DNA of 64,000 nt. Origin: Brumimicrobium aurantiacum (lineage in GTDB: Bacteria; Bacteroidota; Bacteroidia; Flavobacteriales_D; Crocinitomicaceae). Position 1 is the first letter of the stretch. The number at the start of each line of letters is the position of its first letter. The translations under genes and the position numbers were made by a program. Under the pieces are notes generated by a model. The model saw only the letters and a list, made by a program, of their open reading frames with translations. It had not been told where the DNA came from and ran no database searches. The stretch spans positions 186,001 through 250,000 of the forward strand of contig NZ_QURB01000001.1 of assembly GCF_003402975.1 (NCBI RefSeq), written 5' to 3'. This document shows, one piece after another, positions 44,971 to 53,579 of the stretch.

Positions 44971-46827
44971 ATGAGAAAGTTTATTGCATTCACAGCACTA
45001 ACATTAGTTGCAAATAGCGGAATCGCCCAAGTGGAAGATACAACAGTATATGAAGAAGTAATCATTCAACGTAACCGTTTAGAAATCCCTGTTAACCAAG
45101 CGACACGAAACATCGAAATATTAACCCATGAAGAAATCAAAAAACTCCCTGCCAGAACTGTCAATGAATTATTGGCCTATGTTGGAGGAGTAGATATTCG
45201 TCAACGCGGTCCTTTTGGTGGACAAGCCGATATTAGCATCGATGGTGGGTCTTTTGAGCAAACACTTGTATTAATCAACGGTGTAAAATTGTTAGACGCA
45301 CAAACAGCCCACAACATGATGAACATTCCAATTCCATTGGATGCGATTGATAGAATTGAAGTTTTACGAGGACCTGCTGCACGCGTTTATGGCATTAATT
45401 CTTTAACAGGTGCGATTAATATTGTCACGAAATCTGAAGCAAATTCATTTGTTGCGGTGAACACCTTTGCTGGCTCTTCATTTGAAGAAAGAGACTCTCT
45501 TGAAGGTGATGGTATTTACGGTGGTGGCGGAATCCAGTTAACCGGAAATTTCAACACAAAAAAACAAAATCATCTGATTGCTTTGAGTCAAGACTTATCG
45601 AATGGACAACGATATAATACGGGACAACAGAATTCACGATTCTTTTATGCAGGAAAACACAAAGTCAATCAAAATCATGAAATCGAATGGATGGGCGGTT
45701 ACACCTACAATGATTTTGGTGCCAATGGTTTTTACGCAGCCCCAGGTGATATAAACTCACATGAAACTGTAGAAACAACATTATTGAGTTTATCCTCGAC
45801 ACACCAATTTGGCAAGGTAAAAATCACACCAAGAATAAGTAATCGTTACAACGAAGATGACTATCGTTATCTTGGAAAAGACATTGATATTGCCCGTTCT
45901 AAACATTATGCAAATGCATTTATGGCAGAAGTGAATGCAAGCTTAGAAACAAAAATTGGAGATTTCGGTCTAGGTGCAGAATCGCGATTTGATGAAATCA
46001 ACAGTTCAAATATTGGAGAACACCAAAGAGACAATTACGGGATTTCAGCTGAATACAGAAAAATACTTTGGAGGAAACTTATCGCAACAGCTGGAACCTA
46101 CGTTAATTACAATACAAACTACGGTTGGCAAGCTTACCCTGGAGTAGATTTAGGTTATAGAATTTCACCACATTGGAAAGTTTCTGCAAGTGTTGGAACA
46201 GGACAACGTATTCCTTCATTTACAGATTTATATTTAAATCAAGCACCTGCAAACGTAGGAAATCCAAATATCCTTCCAGAAGATGCAATGGCTTATGAGG
46301 CAAATATAGACTATAAAAAGAAGAACTTCAGAGCAAAAGGTGGTTACTTTTACCGTTCTATCACCAACTATATTGATTGGGTAAGAGACCTTCCAACAGA
46401 TCCATATTCTCCGGTTAATATTGGCGAGAATTTAGTGCATGGATTATATGCCAACATCTCGCAACAATTTCAAATCAAGCAACACAAAATTGGCTACAAA
46501 GTGAGCTATACTCACCTTGACCCAAGCTATAAATCAGATAATGGTATTCAATCAAAGTATATTCTTGAATCATTGAGACATCAATTAATTGTTGGAGTAA
46601 ACTATGCGTATGGTAACTTTTCTATTCAAGCGAACAACAGGTTTATTGAACGTGAATTAAATTCTCCGTATAACTTATTGAGCTTTCGTGCAAATTATGA
46701 TATCAATAACTTTTCTGTTTATGCAGACATGAGTAACTTATTGAACGAACAATATGTTGAAGCGGGTGCTGTTCCTATGCCACCAAGATGGTTTACACTT
46801 GGAGTAAGATATAAATGGAGTAAGTAA
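44971..46827 (+). CDS. TonB-dependent outer-membrane receptor
   Basis: A 618-residue outer-membrane importer. A signal peptide (cut after SGIAQ) is followed by a TonB-box-like segment (TTVYEEVIIQRNRLE), a plug domain (about 25-165; LPARTVNELLAYVGGVDIRQRGP, RIEVLRGPAARVYGINSLTGAINIVTK) and a barrel ending in RWFTLGVRYKWSK. There is no N-terminal carboxypeptidase-like or SusC-type extension, so it belongs to the short siderophore/cobalamin-type receptors. A terminator follows. It is divergent from a MocR regulator; the substrate is not visible. Vitamin, haem or siderophore uptake are all possible. Confidence 0.92.
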   Translation: MRKFIAFTALTLVANSGIAQVEDTTVYEEVIIQRNRLEIPVNQATRNIEILTHEEIKKLPARTVNELLAYVGGVDIRQRGPFGGQADISIDGGSFEQTLVLINGVKLLDAQTAHNMMNIPIPLDAIDRIEVLRGPAARVYGINSLTGAINIVTKSEANSFVAVNTFAGSSFEERDSLEGDGIYGGGGIQLTGNFNTKKQNHLIALSQDLSNGQRYNTGQQNSRFFYAGKHKVNQNHEIEWMGGYTYNDFGANGFYAAPGDINSHETVETTLLSLSSTHQFGKVKITPRISNRYNEDDYRYLGKDIDIARSKHYANAFMAEVNASLETKIGDFGLGAESRFDEINSSNIGEHQRDNYGISAEYRKILWRKLIATAGTYVNYNTNYGWQAYPGVDLGYRISPHWKVSASVGTGQRIPSFTDLYLNQAPANVGNPNILPEDAMAYEANIDYKKKNFRAKGGYFYRSITNYIDWVRDLPTDPYSPVNIGENLVHGLYANISQQFQIKQHKIGYKVSYTHLDPSYKSDNGIQSKYILESLRHQLIVGVNYAYGNFSIQANNRFIERELNSPYNLLSFRANYDINNFSVYADMSNLLNEQYVEAGAVPMPPRWFTLGVRYKWSK

Positions 46828-47256
46828 TATCGATAAATACTAAACTTAATTCTAAACTTCCCATTCATTGTGATGGGAAGTTTTTTTGTTTTAAAACCTT
46901 AATAACAAACTGATTAAGGCGTGATAATAGATTTAAAAACTTGGAATACCGAGAAAAATAGTCTGATTTTGTATTGAACAGCATTTAATTTCATACTACA
47001 AAGTCAAAAACATACCAACATGCAAAAGAAACCCCTAGTTTTGTAAGTGATACACCCACACAATATCATACTAGTGTTCAGTCTCAGGTTCCCATATATA
47101 ATTGATCCAACACAATTAGGCAAAGATTTTGAATTGATCGAAACAAAAAAAATCACATATGATTTAAGAATTAAACAGTCTTAAATTGTGGAAATATGCC
47201 ATATTAATCACCTTAATTTCTCTTTATTTCCTTAACTTCACGCCAAAATTTTGAAT
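46828..47256. other. Gap with terminator, otherwise no recognised gene
   Basis: 429 bp. The left end holds the terminator of the receptor gene (46854-46887). From 46888 to 47256 I see no gene; AT-rich sequence leads up to the menB start. A promoter of menB is expected but I cannot place it with confidence. Confidence 0.5.
46854..46887 (+). terminator. Intrinsic terminator of the TonB-dependent receptor
   Basis: AAACTTCCCAT (46854-46864) pairs with ATGGGAAGTTT (46873-46883) to give an 11-bp stem with an 8-nt loop, followed by a run of T. It begins 26 nt after the receptor stop. Confidence 0.9.
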
Positions 47257-48099
47257 ATGGCAAATCCAGAATGGAAAACAGTTAAAGAATACGAAGACAT
47301 TACTTACAAAAAAAGTAATGGAGTAGCGAGAATTGCATTCAACAGACCAGATGTTCGTAATGCTTTCAGACCTAAAACAACAGCTGAATTATATGAAGCT
47401 TTCTATGACGCACAAGAAGACACTTCAATAGGAGTCGTTTTATTATCTGCTGAAGGACCAAGTAGTAAAGACGGTGTTTATTCATTCTGTTCTGGGGGAG
47501 ATCAAAAATCCAGAGGTCACCAAGGATACGTTGGAGATGATGGCATGCACCGATTAAACATCTTAGAGGTTCAACGATTAATTCGCTTTATGCCAAAAGT
47601 GGTTATCGCTGTCGTTCCAGGTTGGGCTGTAGGTGGTGGACATTCTTTACACGTTGTCTGTGATATGACATTAGCCAGTAAAGAACATGCTATTTTCAAA
47701 CAAACAGATGCTGACGTTACAAGTTTTGATGGTGGATATGGTTCTGCTTATCTTGCTAAAATGGTTGGACAGAAAAAGGCACGTGAAATTTTCTTTTTAG
47801 GAAGAAACTATTCTGCACAAGAAGCTGTTGATATGGGAATGGTGAACGCTGCAATTCCACATGCGGAATTAGAAGACACAGCATACGAGTGGGCACAAGA
47901 AATTCTTGAAAAATCTCCAACTTCAATTAAGATGTTGAAGTTCGCAATGAACTTAACAGATGACGGAATGGTCGGACAACAAGTTTTTGCAGGTGAAGCA
48001 ACACGTTTAGCCTATATGACAGAAGAAGCTAAAGAAGGTAGGAATGCATTTTTAGAAAAACGTAAACCTAACTTCAAAGACATCAAATGGATTCCATAA
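47257..48099 (+). CDS. menB: 1,4-dihydroxy-2-naphthoyl-CoA synthase
   Basis: Crotonase-family enzyme of menaquinone synthesis; it closes the naphthoate ring from o-succinylbenzoyl-CoA in the cytoplasm. The 280-residue product has the oxyanion-hole regions FCSGGDQKSRG and GWAVGGGHSLHVVCDMTLAS and the MenB signature QTDADVTSFDGGYGSAYLA. The ATG giving MANPEWKTVKEYEDI is taken as start; a TTG two codons earlier is less likely. The SUFU-domain gene follows after 15 nt. The other men genes are not in the window. Confidence 0.95.
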   Translation: MANPEWKTVKEYEDITYKKSNGVARIAFNRPDVRNAFRPKTTAELYEAFYDAQEDTSIGVVLLSAEGPSSKDGVYSFCSGGDQKSRGHQGYVGDDGMHRLNILEVQRLIRFMPKVVIAVVPGWAVGGGHSLHVVCDMTLASKEHAIFKQTDADVTSFDGGYGSAYLAKMVGQKKAREIFFLGRNYSAQEAVDMGMVNAAIPHAELEDTAYEWAQEILEKSPTSIKMLKFAMNLTDDGMVGQQVFAGEATRLAYMTEEAKEGRNAFLEKRKPNFKDIKWIP

Positions 48100-48114
48100 A
48101 AAAGGAACAAAAAC

Positions 48115-48729
48115 ATGAGTGAATTAAAAAAGGCATTATCGAATCGATTTGGTGAGCACAGGGTCCATGATTACATAGAAAGTGAAGATCGTTATATTGA
48201 TTTATTACAAATTGATCTCGAAAAAAAGTTTCCAGTAACCATCATTTGTACGCACGGCTTATCTGATTACGAAATGCCTGTAATCGAAAGATACAAGGAT
48301 AGAAAATTCACTGAACTGTTTTTTTGTTTACCTGGATACTGGGATTTAAACGATAAGGAAAATCCAAACATGATGTGGCCATTGGAAGTAATTCAAAAGC
48401 TAACCAAAAACGTTATTGAAAACAAAACGTGGTATGGTCCAGGTCACACAATTGCCAATGGGAACCCATCTGTAGAAATCTCTGAAACCATGAAGCAAGA
48501 TCATTTCTTGCTTGCTGACCCCATTGAATTCGAAGATTATTTAGCGCCCATTAATATAGATGGAAAGACGGTACATTTCCTAGCAATCATTCCTCTTTTC
48601 CATAAGGAGTATGAGCAAAAAACACATAAAGGATACCGCAAATGGATCAAGAAATTCCGTTCTAGAAATGGAAACGAAATTTTGGATGATTACAGAAAGT
48701 CAATTTACAAAAGCCGCTGGAAACGATAA
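48115..48729 (+). CDS. Suppressor-of-fused (SUFU) domain protein
   Basis: A 204-residue soluble protein resembling the SUFU family (PF05076). Seen features: the N-terminal stretch VTIICTHGLSDYEMPV, the ELFFCLPGYWDLND segment, NKTWYGPGHTIANG, the family-like central motif, and DHFLLADPIEFEDYLAPI near residues 123-140. Bacterial members have no established biochemical role; some act in immunity or toxin modules. It lies 15 nt after menB on the same strand and has its stop 2 nt from the convergent engB stop. The link to menaquinone synthesis is unclear. Confidence 0.8.
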   Translation: MSELKKALSNRFGEHRVHDYIESEDRYIDLLQIDLEKKFPVTIICTHGLSDYEMPVIERYKDRKFTELFFCLPGYWDLNDKENPNMMWPLEVIQKLTKNVIENKTWYGPGHTIANGNPSVEISETMKQDHFLLADPIEFEDYLAPINIDGKTVHFLAIIPLFHKEYEQKTHKGYRKWIKKFRSRNGNEILDDYRKSIYKSRWKR

Positions 48730-48731
48730 TT

Positions 48732-49343
48732 TTAATTCTCAGGGACTTCAAATAATCCATTAACCTCTTCAACATAATCGAGAACTTCTTCTCTTCCTTT
48801 TGAAGATACACTTGAAGTTACAAAATACGGCGGCATTTCTTCCCATTGTTTCAACATTCTCCTTTTGTAGGCAGCGATGTTTTTGTCGATTTCCACTTTT
48901 GACAATTTATCTGTTTTAGTGAAAACCATTGAGAAGGGGATACCATTACTTGCACACCATTCCATAAAATCAAGATCTATCTTCTGTGGTTCTAATCGGC
49001 TATCGATTAAAACAAAAGTATTCATCAAGTTTTCACGTGTCAATAAATATTGATCAATGAATTTACTCCACATTTTACGATTTGTCTTTGAGGTCTTAGC
49101 ATATCCATAACCAGGCAAATCGACGAGGTACCACTCCTTATTAATAGAGAAATGATTTATCAACTGCGTTTTTCCAGGCTTTCCGGAAGTTTTTGCTAAT
49201 TTTTTGTGATTAGTAAGCATATTAATCAACGAAGACTTCCCAACGTTTGATCTTCCAATAAAAGCATATTCAGGTAAGTTGGGAGCTGGACATTTTTCCA
49301 CTTCCGTATTACTTATTACAAAGTCTGCAGAATGAATAATCAT
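48732..49343 (-). CDS. engB: Ribosome biogenesis GTP-binding protein EngB/YsxC
   Basis: A 203-residue circularly ordinary TRAFAC GTPase needed for 50S subunit assembly. The G motifs are G1 GRSNVGKSS (30-38), G2-like TSGKPGKT with T in the switch, G3 DLPGYGYA (near 74) and G4 TKTDK. The C-terminal end ([20 protein letters not shown]) is the family's G5 region. The length fits E. coli YihA (210). It is convergent with the SUFU gene and divergent from acpP over about 257 bp. Confidence 0.95.
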   Translation of the reverse strand: MIIHSADFVISNTEVEKCPAPNLPEYAFIGRSNVGKSSLINMLTNHKKLAKTSGKPGKTQLINHFSINKEWYLVDLPGYGYAKTSKTNRKMWSKFIDQYLLTRENLMNTFVLIDSRLEPQKIDLDFMEWCASNGIPFSMVFTKTDKLSKVEIDKNIAAYKRRMLKQWEEMPPYFVTSSVSSKGREEVLDYVEEVNGLFEVPEN

Positions 49344-49395
49344 AATTCAATATTATTTTTTTACAAAGTTATTTTTTAAAGCCAGCAAACACAAA

Positions 49396-49430
49396 TTTGA
49401 CCTTAAAAATCATTTTTTTTTCTATCTTTA
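49396..49430 (+). promoter_or_regulatory. Possible acpP promoter
   Basis: A TTTG (49396-49399) and a TATCTTTA box (49423-49430), close to the Bacteroidota pattern TTTG-N19-21-TAnnTTTG but with a 23-nt spacer and one mismatch in the second box. It lies in the gap upstream of acpP on the plus strand. Weak, shown by motif only. Confidence 0.35.
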
Positions 49431-49600
49431 ACCCGTTGTTTAAAAAAATAACAACAAATAATTCTGCCAGAATGCAGTAATAACTAGTAATCTCTGGGTA
49501 AAATTGGCTTTGCAGTCGATAATTTTATGTTTAAATTTTGATTTTCAAAACATAAATTATTTCTTTGCAGGCTGAATTAACCCTTTAAAAATAGAAAAAA

Positions 49601-49837
49601 ATGTCTGATATTAAATCAAGAGTTGTATCAATTATTATTGATAAGTTGGGTGTAGAAGAAGCTGAAGTTACTACAGAAGCGTCATTCACTAATGATCTAG
49701 GAGCTGACTCTCTAGATACAGTAGAGCTAATTATGGAATTCGAAAAAGAATTTAACATTGCTATTCCAGATGACCAAGCTGAGAACATTCAAACTGTAGG
49801 TCAAGCAGTTTCTTACATCGAAGAGAACGCAAAATAA
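49601..49837 (+). CDS. acpP: Acyl carrier protein
   Basis: A 78-residue acidic protein that carries acyl chains on 4'-phosphopantetheine during fatty-acid synthesis. The attachment site is Ser37 in [15 protein letters not shown]. The N-terminal helix ([19 protein letters not shown]) and C-terminal YIEEN helix are normal. It precedes fabF by 47 nt in the standard acpP-fabF-rnc order, and the genes are probably co-transcribed. Confidence 0.97.
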   Translation: MSDIKSRVVSIIIDKLGVEEAEVTTEASFTNDLGADSLDTVELIMEFEKEFNIAIPDDQAENIQTVGQAVSYIEENAK

Positions 49838-49884
49838 GCAGTACACAATTTAACAGCAAATTGTCAATTTAAATTAGATTATTC

Positions 49885-51135
49885 ATGGAACTTAAACGAG
49901 TTGTTGTCACAGGATTAGGAGCTTTAACGCCAATTGGAAATACTCTTGAAGAGTATTGGAATGCTTTATTAGAAGGTAAAAGTGGGGCTGCACCTATCCA
50001 ACAATTTGATGCATCAAAATTTAAGACGCAATTTGCTTGTGAAATTAAAGACTTTAAAGTCAATGATCACATTGACAGAAAAGAAGCTAGAAAATTAGAT
50101 CAATTTTCTCAATATGCCATGGTTTCTGCTACAGAAGCCATGGCTGATTCTAAATTAATGGAATCAGAGCCAAACACAGACCGTATTGGTGTAATTTGGG
50201 GATCAGGAATTGGCGGTTTAAAAACCTTTCAAGATGAACATGAAAACTTTTTGAAAGGTGACGGAACTCCAAAGTTCAATCCTTTCTTTATTCCAAAAAT
50301 GATTGCGGATATCGCCGCTGGGCACATCTCAATCAAATATGGTTTACGTGGACCAAACTATGTTACAGTTTCTGCATGTGCTTCATCTACAAATGCAATT
50401 ATTGATGCTTTCAATCTAATCCGTTTAGGAAAAGCGGATGCGATTGTTACTGGAGGTTCAGAAGCTGCAGTTAACATTATGGGTGTTGGTGGTTTTAATG
50501 GTTTACGTGCGCTTTCAATGCGTAACGACTCACCTGAAACTGCTTCACGTCCTTTTGATAAAGACAGAGATGGATTTGTTTTAGGTGAAGGTGCTGGCGC
50601 ATTAATTTTGGAAGACTATGATCATGCCGTAAAACGTGGCGCAAAAATTTATGCAGAAGTTGCTGGTGGTGGTATGTCAAGTGATGCATACCATATAACT
50701 GCTCCGCACCCAGAAGGAATCGGAGCTAGAAATGTAATGATTGAAGCCTTAAAAGATGCTGAATTAGCTCCAGAAACAGTTGATTACATTAATGTTCATG
50801 GTACTTCTACTCCATTAGGAGATATTGCTGAGCCGAAAGCAATCAAACAAGTGTTTGGTGAACATTCATACAACCTAAATATTTCTTCTACGAAATCTAT
50901 GACAGGTCACCTATTAGGTGCTGCAGGTGCAATTGAAGCAATCGCATGTATAATGGCTATTAAACATGATATTGTTCCTCCAACAATAAATCACTTTACG
51001 GATGACCCTGAGATCGACAATAAAATGAACTTTACTTTCAACAAAGCAGAGAAAAGAACAGTTGATGTCGCATTATCTAACACTTTTGGATTTGGTGGAC
51101 ATAATACGTCTGCAATTTTCAAAAAGTTAAAGTAA
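49885..51135 (+). CDS. fabF: 3-oxoacyl-[acyl-carrier-protein] synthase II
   Basis: Condensing enzyme that elongates acyl-ACP with malonyl-ACP. The catalytic triad is Cys165 (SACASS), His305 (NVHGTSTP) and His342 (MTGHLLGAAG). The N-terminal signature RVVVTGLGALTPIGNT and the C-terminal NTFGFGGHNTSAIFKK are complete. The 416 residues match the family (413 in E. coli). It sits between acpP and rnc on the same strand. Confidence 0.97.
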   Translation: MELKRVVVTGLGALTPIGNTLEEYWNALLEGKSGAAPIQQFDASKFKTQFACEIKDFKVNDHIDRKEARKLDQFSQYAMVSATEAMADSKLMESEPNTDRIGVIWGSGIGGLKTFQDEHENFLKGDGTPKFNPFFIPKMIADIAAGHISIKYGLRGPNYVTVSACASSTNAIIDAFNLIRLGKADAIVTGGSEAAVNIMGVGGFNGLRALSMRNDSPETASRPFDKDRDGFVLGEGAGALILEDYDHAVKRGAKIYAEVAGGGMSSDAYHITAPHPEGIGARNVMIEALKDAELAPETVDYINVHGTSTPLGDIAEPKAIKQVFGEHSYNLNISSTKSMTGHLLGAAGAIEAIACIMAIKHDIVPPTINHFTDDPEIDNKMNFTFNKAEKRTVDVALSNTFGFGGHNTSAIFKKLK

Positions 51136-51143
51136 ATATTGTT

Positions 51144-51866
51144 TTGAAACGTCTGTTCTCTTTCCGAACAAGTCCAAAAAGCAAAAATGATCTCAAGTTA
51201 ATCCGATTCATTATTAGGAAATTTGGCTACCGACCAAGGAAGCTATTACATTTCAAAATTGCATTAACGCACAAATCAGTATCCAATACATCTGATAAAT
51301 TAATTTCTAATGAGCGCTTGGAATTTCTAGGAGATACTATTCTAGATGCAATAGTTGCGGATTTTTTATATAATAAGTTCCCTGATAAAGATGAAGGCTA
51401 CCTTACAAAGGTTAAATCTAAAATGGTAAGCCGAAAAACACTAACGACCATTGCTCAGTCAATGGATATATCTGAACATATTATTTATCAAAAAGGAAGA
51501 AATATTCGCCTTGCAACTTTAGAAGGAAATGCATTTGAAGCATTAATTGGCGCAATTTATCTTGATGGTGGCTACCTGGCTGCAAAGAAATCTATCTTCC
51601 ATTCTGTATTAAGATCCCATCTTGATCTACCTACATTACTACAAAACGAAATTGACTTTAAAAGCAAGCTTTATATTTGGTCACAAAAGAATCGTTTAGA
51701 TATAGAATTCAAATTACTACAAGAAAAATTTGTTGATGGGAAATGGCATTATGCTGTCGAAGTTTTCATTAATAAAAATCCTTACGGAAAAGGAACTGGT
51801 GAATCGAAAAAAATTGCTGAACAAGCTGCTTCAAAGGAAACTTTACAATTGATGGGAGCTATATAA
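51144..51866 (+). CDS. rnc: Ribonuclease III
   Basis: Double-stranded-RNA endonuclease that processes rRNA precursors and regulates mRNA. The catalytic signature ERLEFLGDTILDA (about 58-69) and the downstream EGNAFEALIGAIYLDGG (second acidic site) are present, and a double-stranded-RNA-binding domain ends the protein (YGKGTGESKKIAEQAASKE). The start is a TTG 8 nt after the fabF stop; no ATG is available before the conserved domain, so translation starts at TTG, which is unusual but fits the extended N-terminus of Bacteroidota homologues. The 240-residue length is normal. Confidence 0.93.
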   Translation: MKRLFSFRTSPKSKNDLKLIRFIIRKFGYRPRKLLHFKIALTHKSVSNTSDKLISNERLEFLGDTILDAIVADFLYNKFPDKDEGYLTKVKSKMVSRKTLTTIAQSMDISEHIIYQKGRNIRLATLEGNAFEALIGAIYLDGGYLAAKKSIFHSVLRSHLDLPTLLQNEIDFKSKLYIWSQKNRLDIEFKLLQEKFVDGKWHYAVEVFINKNPYGKGTGESKKIAEQAASKETLQLMGAI

Positions 51867-52070
51867 GCCTCATTTCAATCATAAACTTTCAACTTTTGGT
51901 GTAAAAAAGGCATAATCCTTTTAAAATTCTTCAATTTTCATTGATGACTCTGTTTATTTATTAGTTTTATAAAAAATTAACAAGGTTTTTTAATTACACC
52001 ACTTTTGCTTTTGAAACATCCAATTTTCATTGTCAAAGGGAGGTAAATTAAACTTCAAATTTATATTACG

Positions 52071-53561
52071 ATGAAAAAAGGTTTAATACTACTACTCAAT
52101 GTTTTTCTATGTGCTTCGATTAATGCACAAAAAATTATTTCTTCACAACCAACGGAAAGAAAAAATGAATTTAAAATCCACTTTAGACATTATCATAAAG
52201 ATCTAAAGATTAGTGATTATTCCAATAGTCATTATGATAATGAGGTAGGTAAGTTTCAAATTTTAAAAGGAGAAGAAGAAATTGTCAAAAAACAGGAATT
52301 AGTTACTGAATCTGAACTGGGGCAAACACAAGGAAAAGATATCATATTCAGAGACAATGATTTTTCAATTTTAAGTCAGATTAAAAATCATGAAAAAATT
52401 CAACATTATATCCAAAACTATGACTACAATCTAGATCCAATTGGGCAACCAATAAAAATTGATGATTCCTACTTCCGACCTGAAGAAATTGAAAAGAAGA
52501 GAATAACAAACCCATATAGAGTGAGAGATTCAGAAATTCATCATAACAAAAACAACAACATATCATTATTTCATTTGTGTATTGAAAATTGGGCGATTAG
52601 GACATTTACGAAGTTAGTAGTACTTGATGAAGACTTAAATGAGATCAATAGTATTCAATTAATAGGTGAAAAAGAGGATAATAATATTGATTTAATCGCA
52701 CATCGAATTCTTGATAATGGTGAAGTCTTAGTTATTGTATCCGAAAACGATTGGGACTTTGTATATTCTTATAAATTGATTCATTTTAAAAAGGACGGTA
52801 GCCAAATAATAACAGACCTCAGTCCAGCAAAATCACAAATTGTGAAATCACAAATTAGTGAAAACATGTATAATGATGAAGTTACTATTTCAATACTTTC
52901 CACAGGATCTAAGAAAGAGGATGATAATAACAACGGTGTAGTGACAGCTTATAGATACAACCTAAACACCAATGAAATGAGTTACATGAACTATGGACTT
53001 AACGGTAAAGAACTATTATTAGGAAAAGAAGACAAACTCCAATATCTAAAAAACATCAAGGTTGAGTATTTAGAAGATGGTTCATTAATCCATTTCCTTG
53101 CCGGAGAGATTTACGGAGAAGCATCGATGCAAGAAAGAAGTATAATAATTTTTAAAGTTAATCCTGAAGGGGAATTTGAATGGTTAAACACCATTTATAG
53201 AACTTCAAGATCAGCAGGTAAAGCAAATATGTTAGGCTACCTATCATATTATACAGATCCAGGAGATTTGGAAATCATTTTCAATTCAAGAATAGACTTT
53301 ATGAAAGGAAATCAATATACACCAGAAATAGGTACTAACTCACAATATTTAAGAGTAGATAACGGTGTAAAACCAGTAAGGGCAAGAATTAACCTTGAAT
53401 CAGGTGAAATGGATACAGAAGCACTCTATACTGATTCTGAGGTTAACTCATTTTCAATTCGAAGTGCAAGGCCATTAGATGAACCTGGAAAGTATAAAAT
53501 CATTCATGACATAGGTAAAGATCACTTTATCTCAATTATAGATTTTAAATCAAACTACTAG
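52071..53561 (+). CDS. Secreted protein of unknown function (496 aa)
   Basis: A 496-residue protein with a signal peptide (cut after CASINAQ, about residue 20). The mature part is rich in Asn, Asp, Glu and Lys and shows many short beta segments (TKLVVLDEDLNEINSIQLI, DNGEVLVIVSENDWDF, VSYKLIHFKKDG-like), which suggests a beta-propeller or beta-sandwich. The C-terminal part includes DPGDLEIIFNSRIDF and ends FISIIDFKSNY. No family was recognised. It lies 18 nt before the first M48 protease gene and heads that cluster, so a role in the same system is possible but unproven. Confidence 0.6.
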   Translation: MKKGLILLLNVFLCASINAQKIISSQPTERKNEFKIHFRHYHKDLKISDYSNSHYDNEVGKFQILKGEEEIVKKQELVTESELGQTQGKDIIFRDNDFSILSQIKNHEKIQHYIQNYDYNLDPIGQPIKIDDSYFRPEEIEKKRITNPYRVRDSEIHHNKNNNISLFHLCIENWAIRTFTKLVVLDEDLNEINSIQLIGEKEDNNIDLIAHRILDNGEVLVIVSENDWDFVYSYKLIHFKKDGSQIITDLSPAKSQIVKSQISENMYNDEVTISILSTGSKKEDDNNNGVVTAYRYNLNTNEMSYMNYGLNGKELLLGKEDKLQYLKNIKVEYLEDGSLIHFLAGEIYGEASMQERSIIIFKVNPEGEFEWLNTIYRTSRSAGKANMLGYLSYYTDPGDLEIIFNSRIDFMKGNQYTPEIGTNSQYLRVDNGVKPVRARINLESGEMDTEALYTDSEVNSFSIRSARPLDEPGKYKIIHDIGKDHFISIIDFKSNY

Positions 53562-53579
53562 AAAACCAACTCAAATCTT

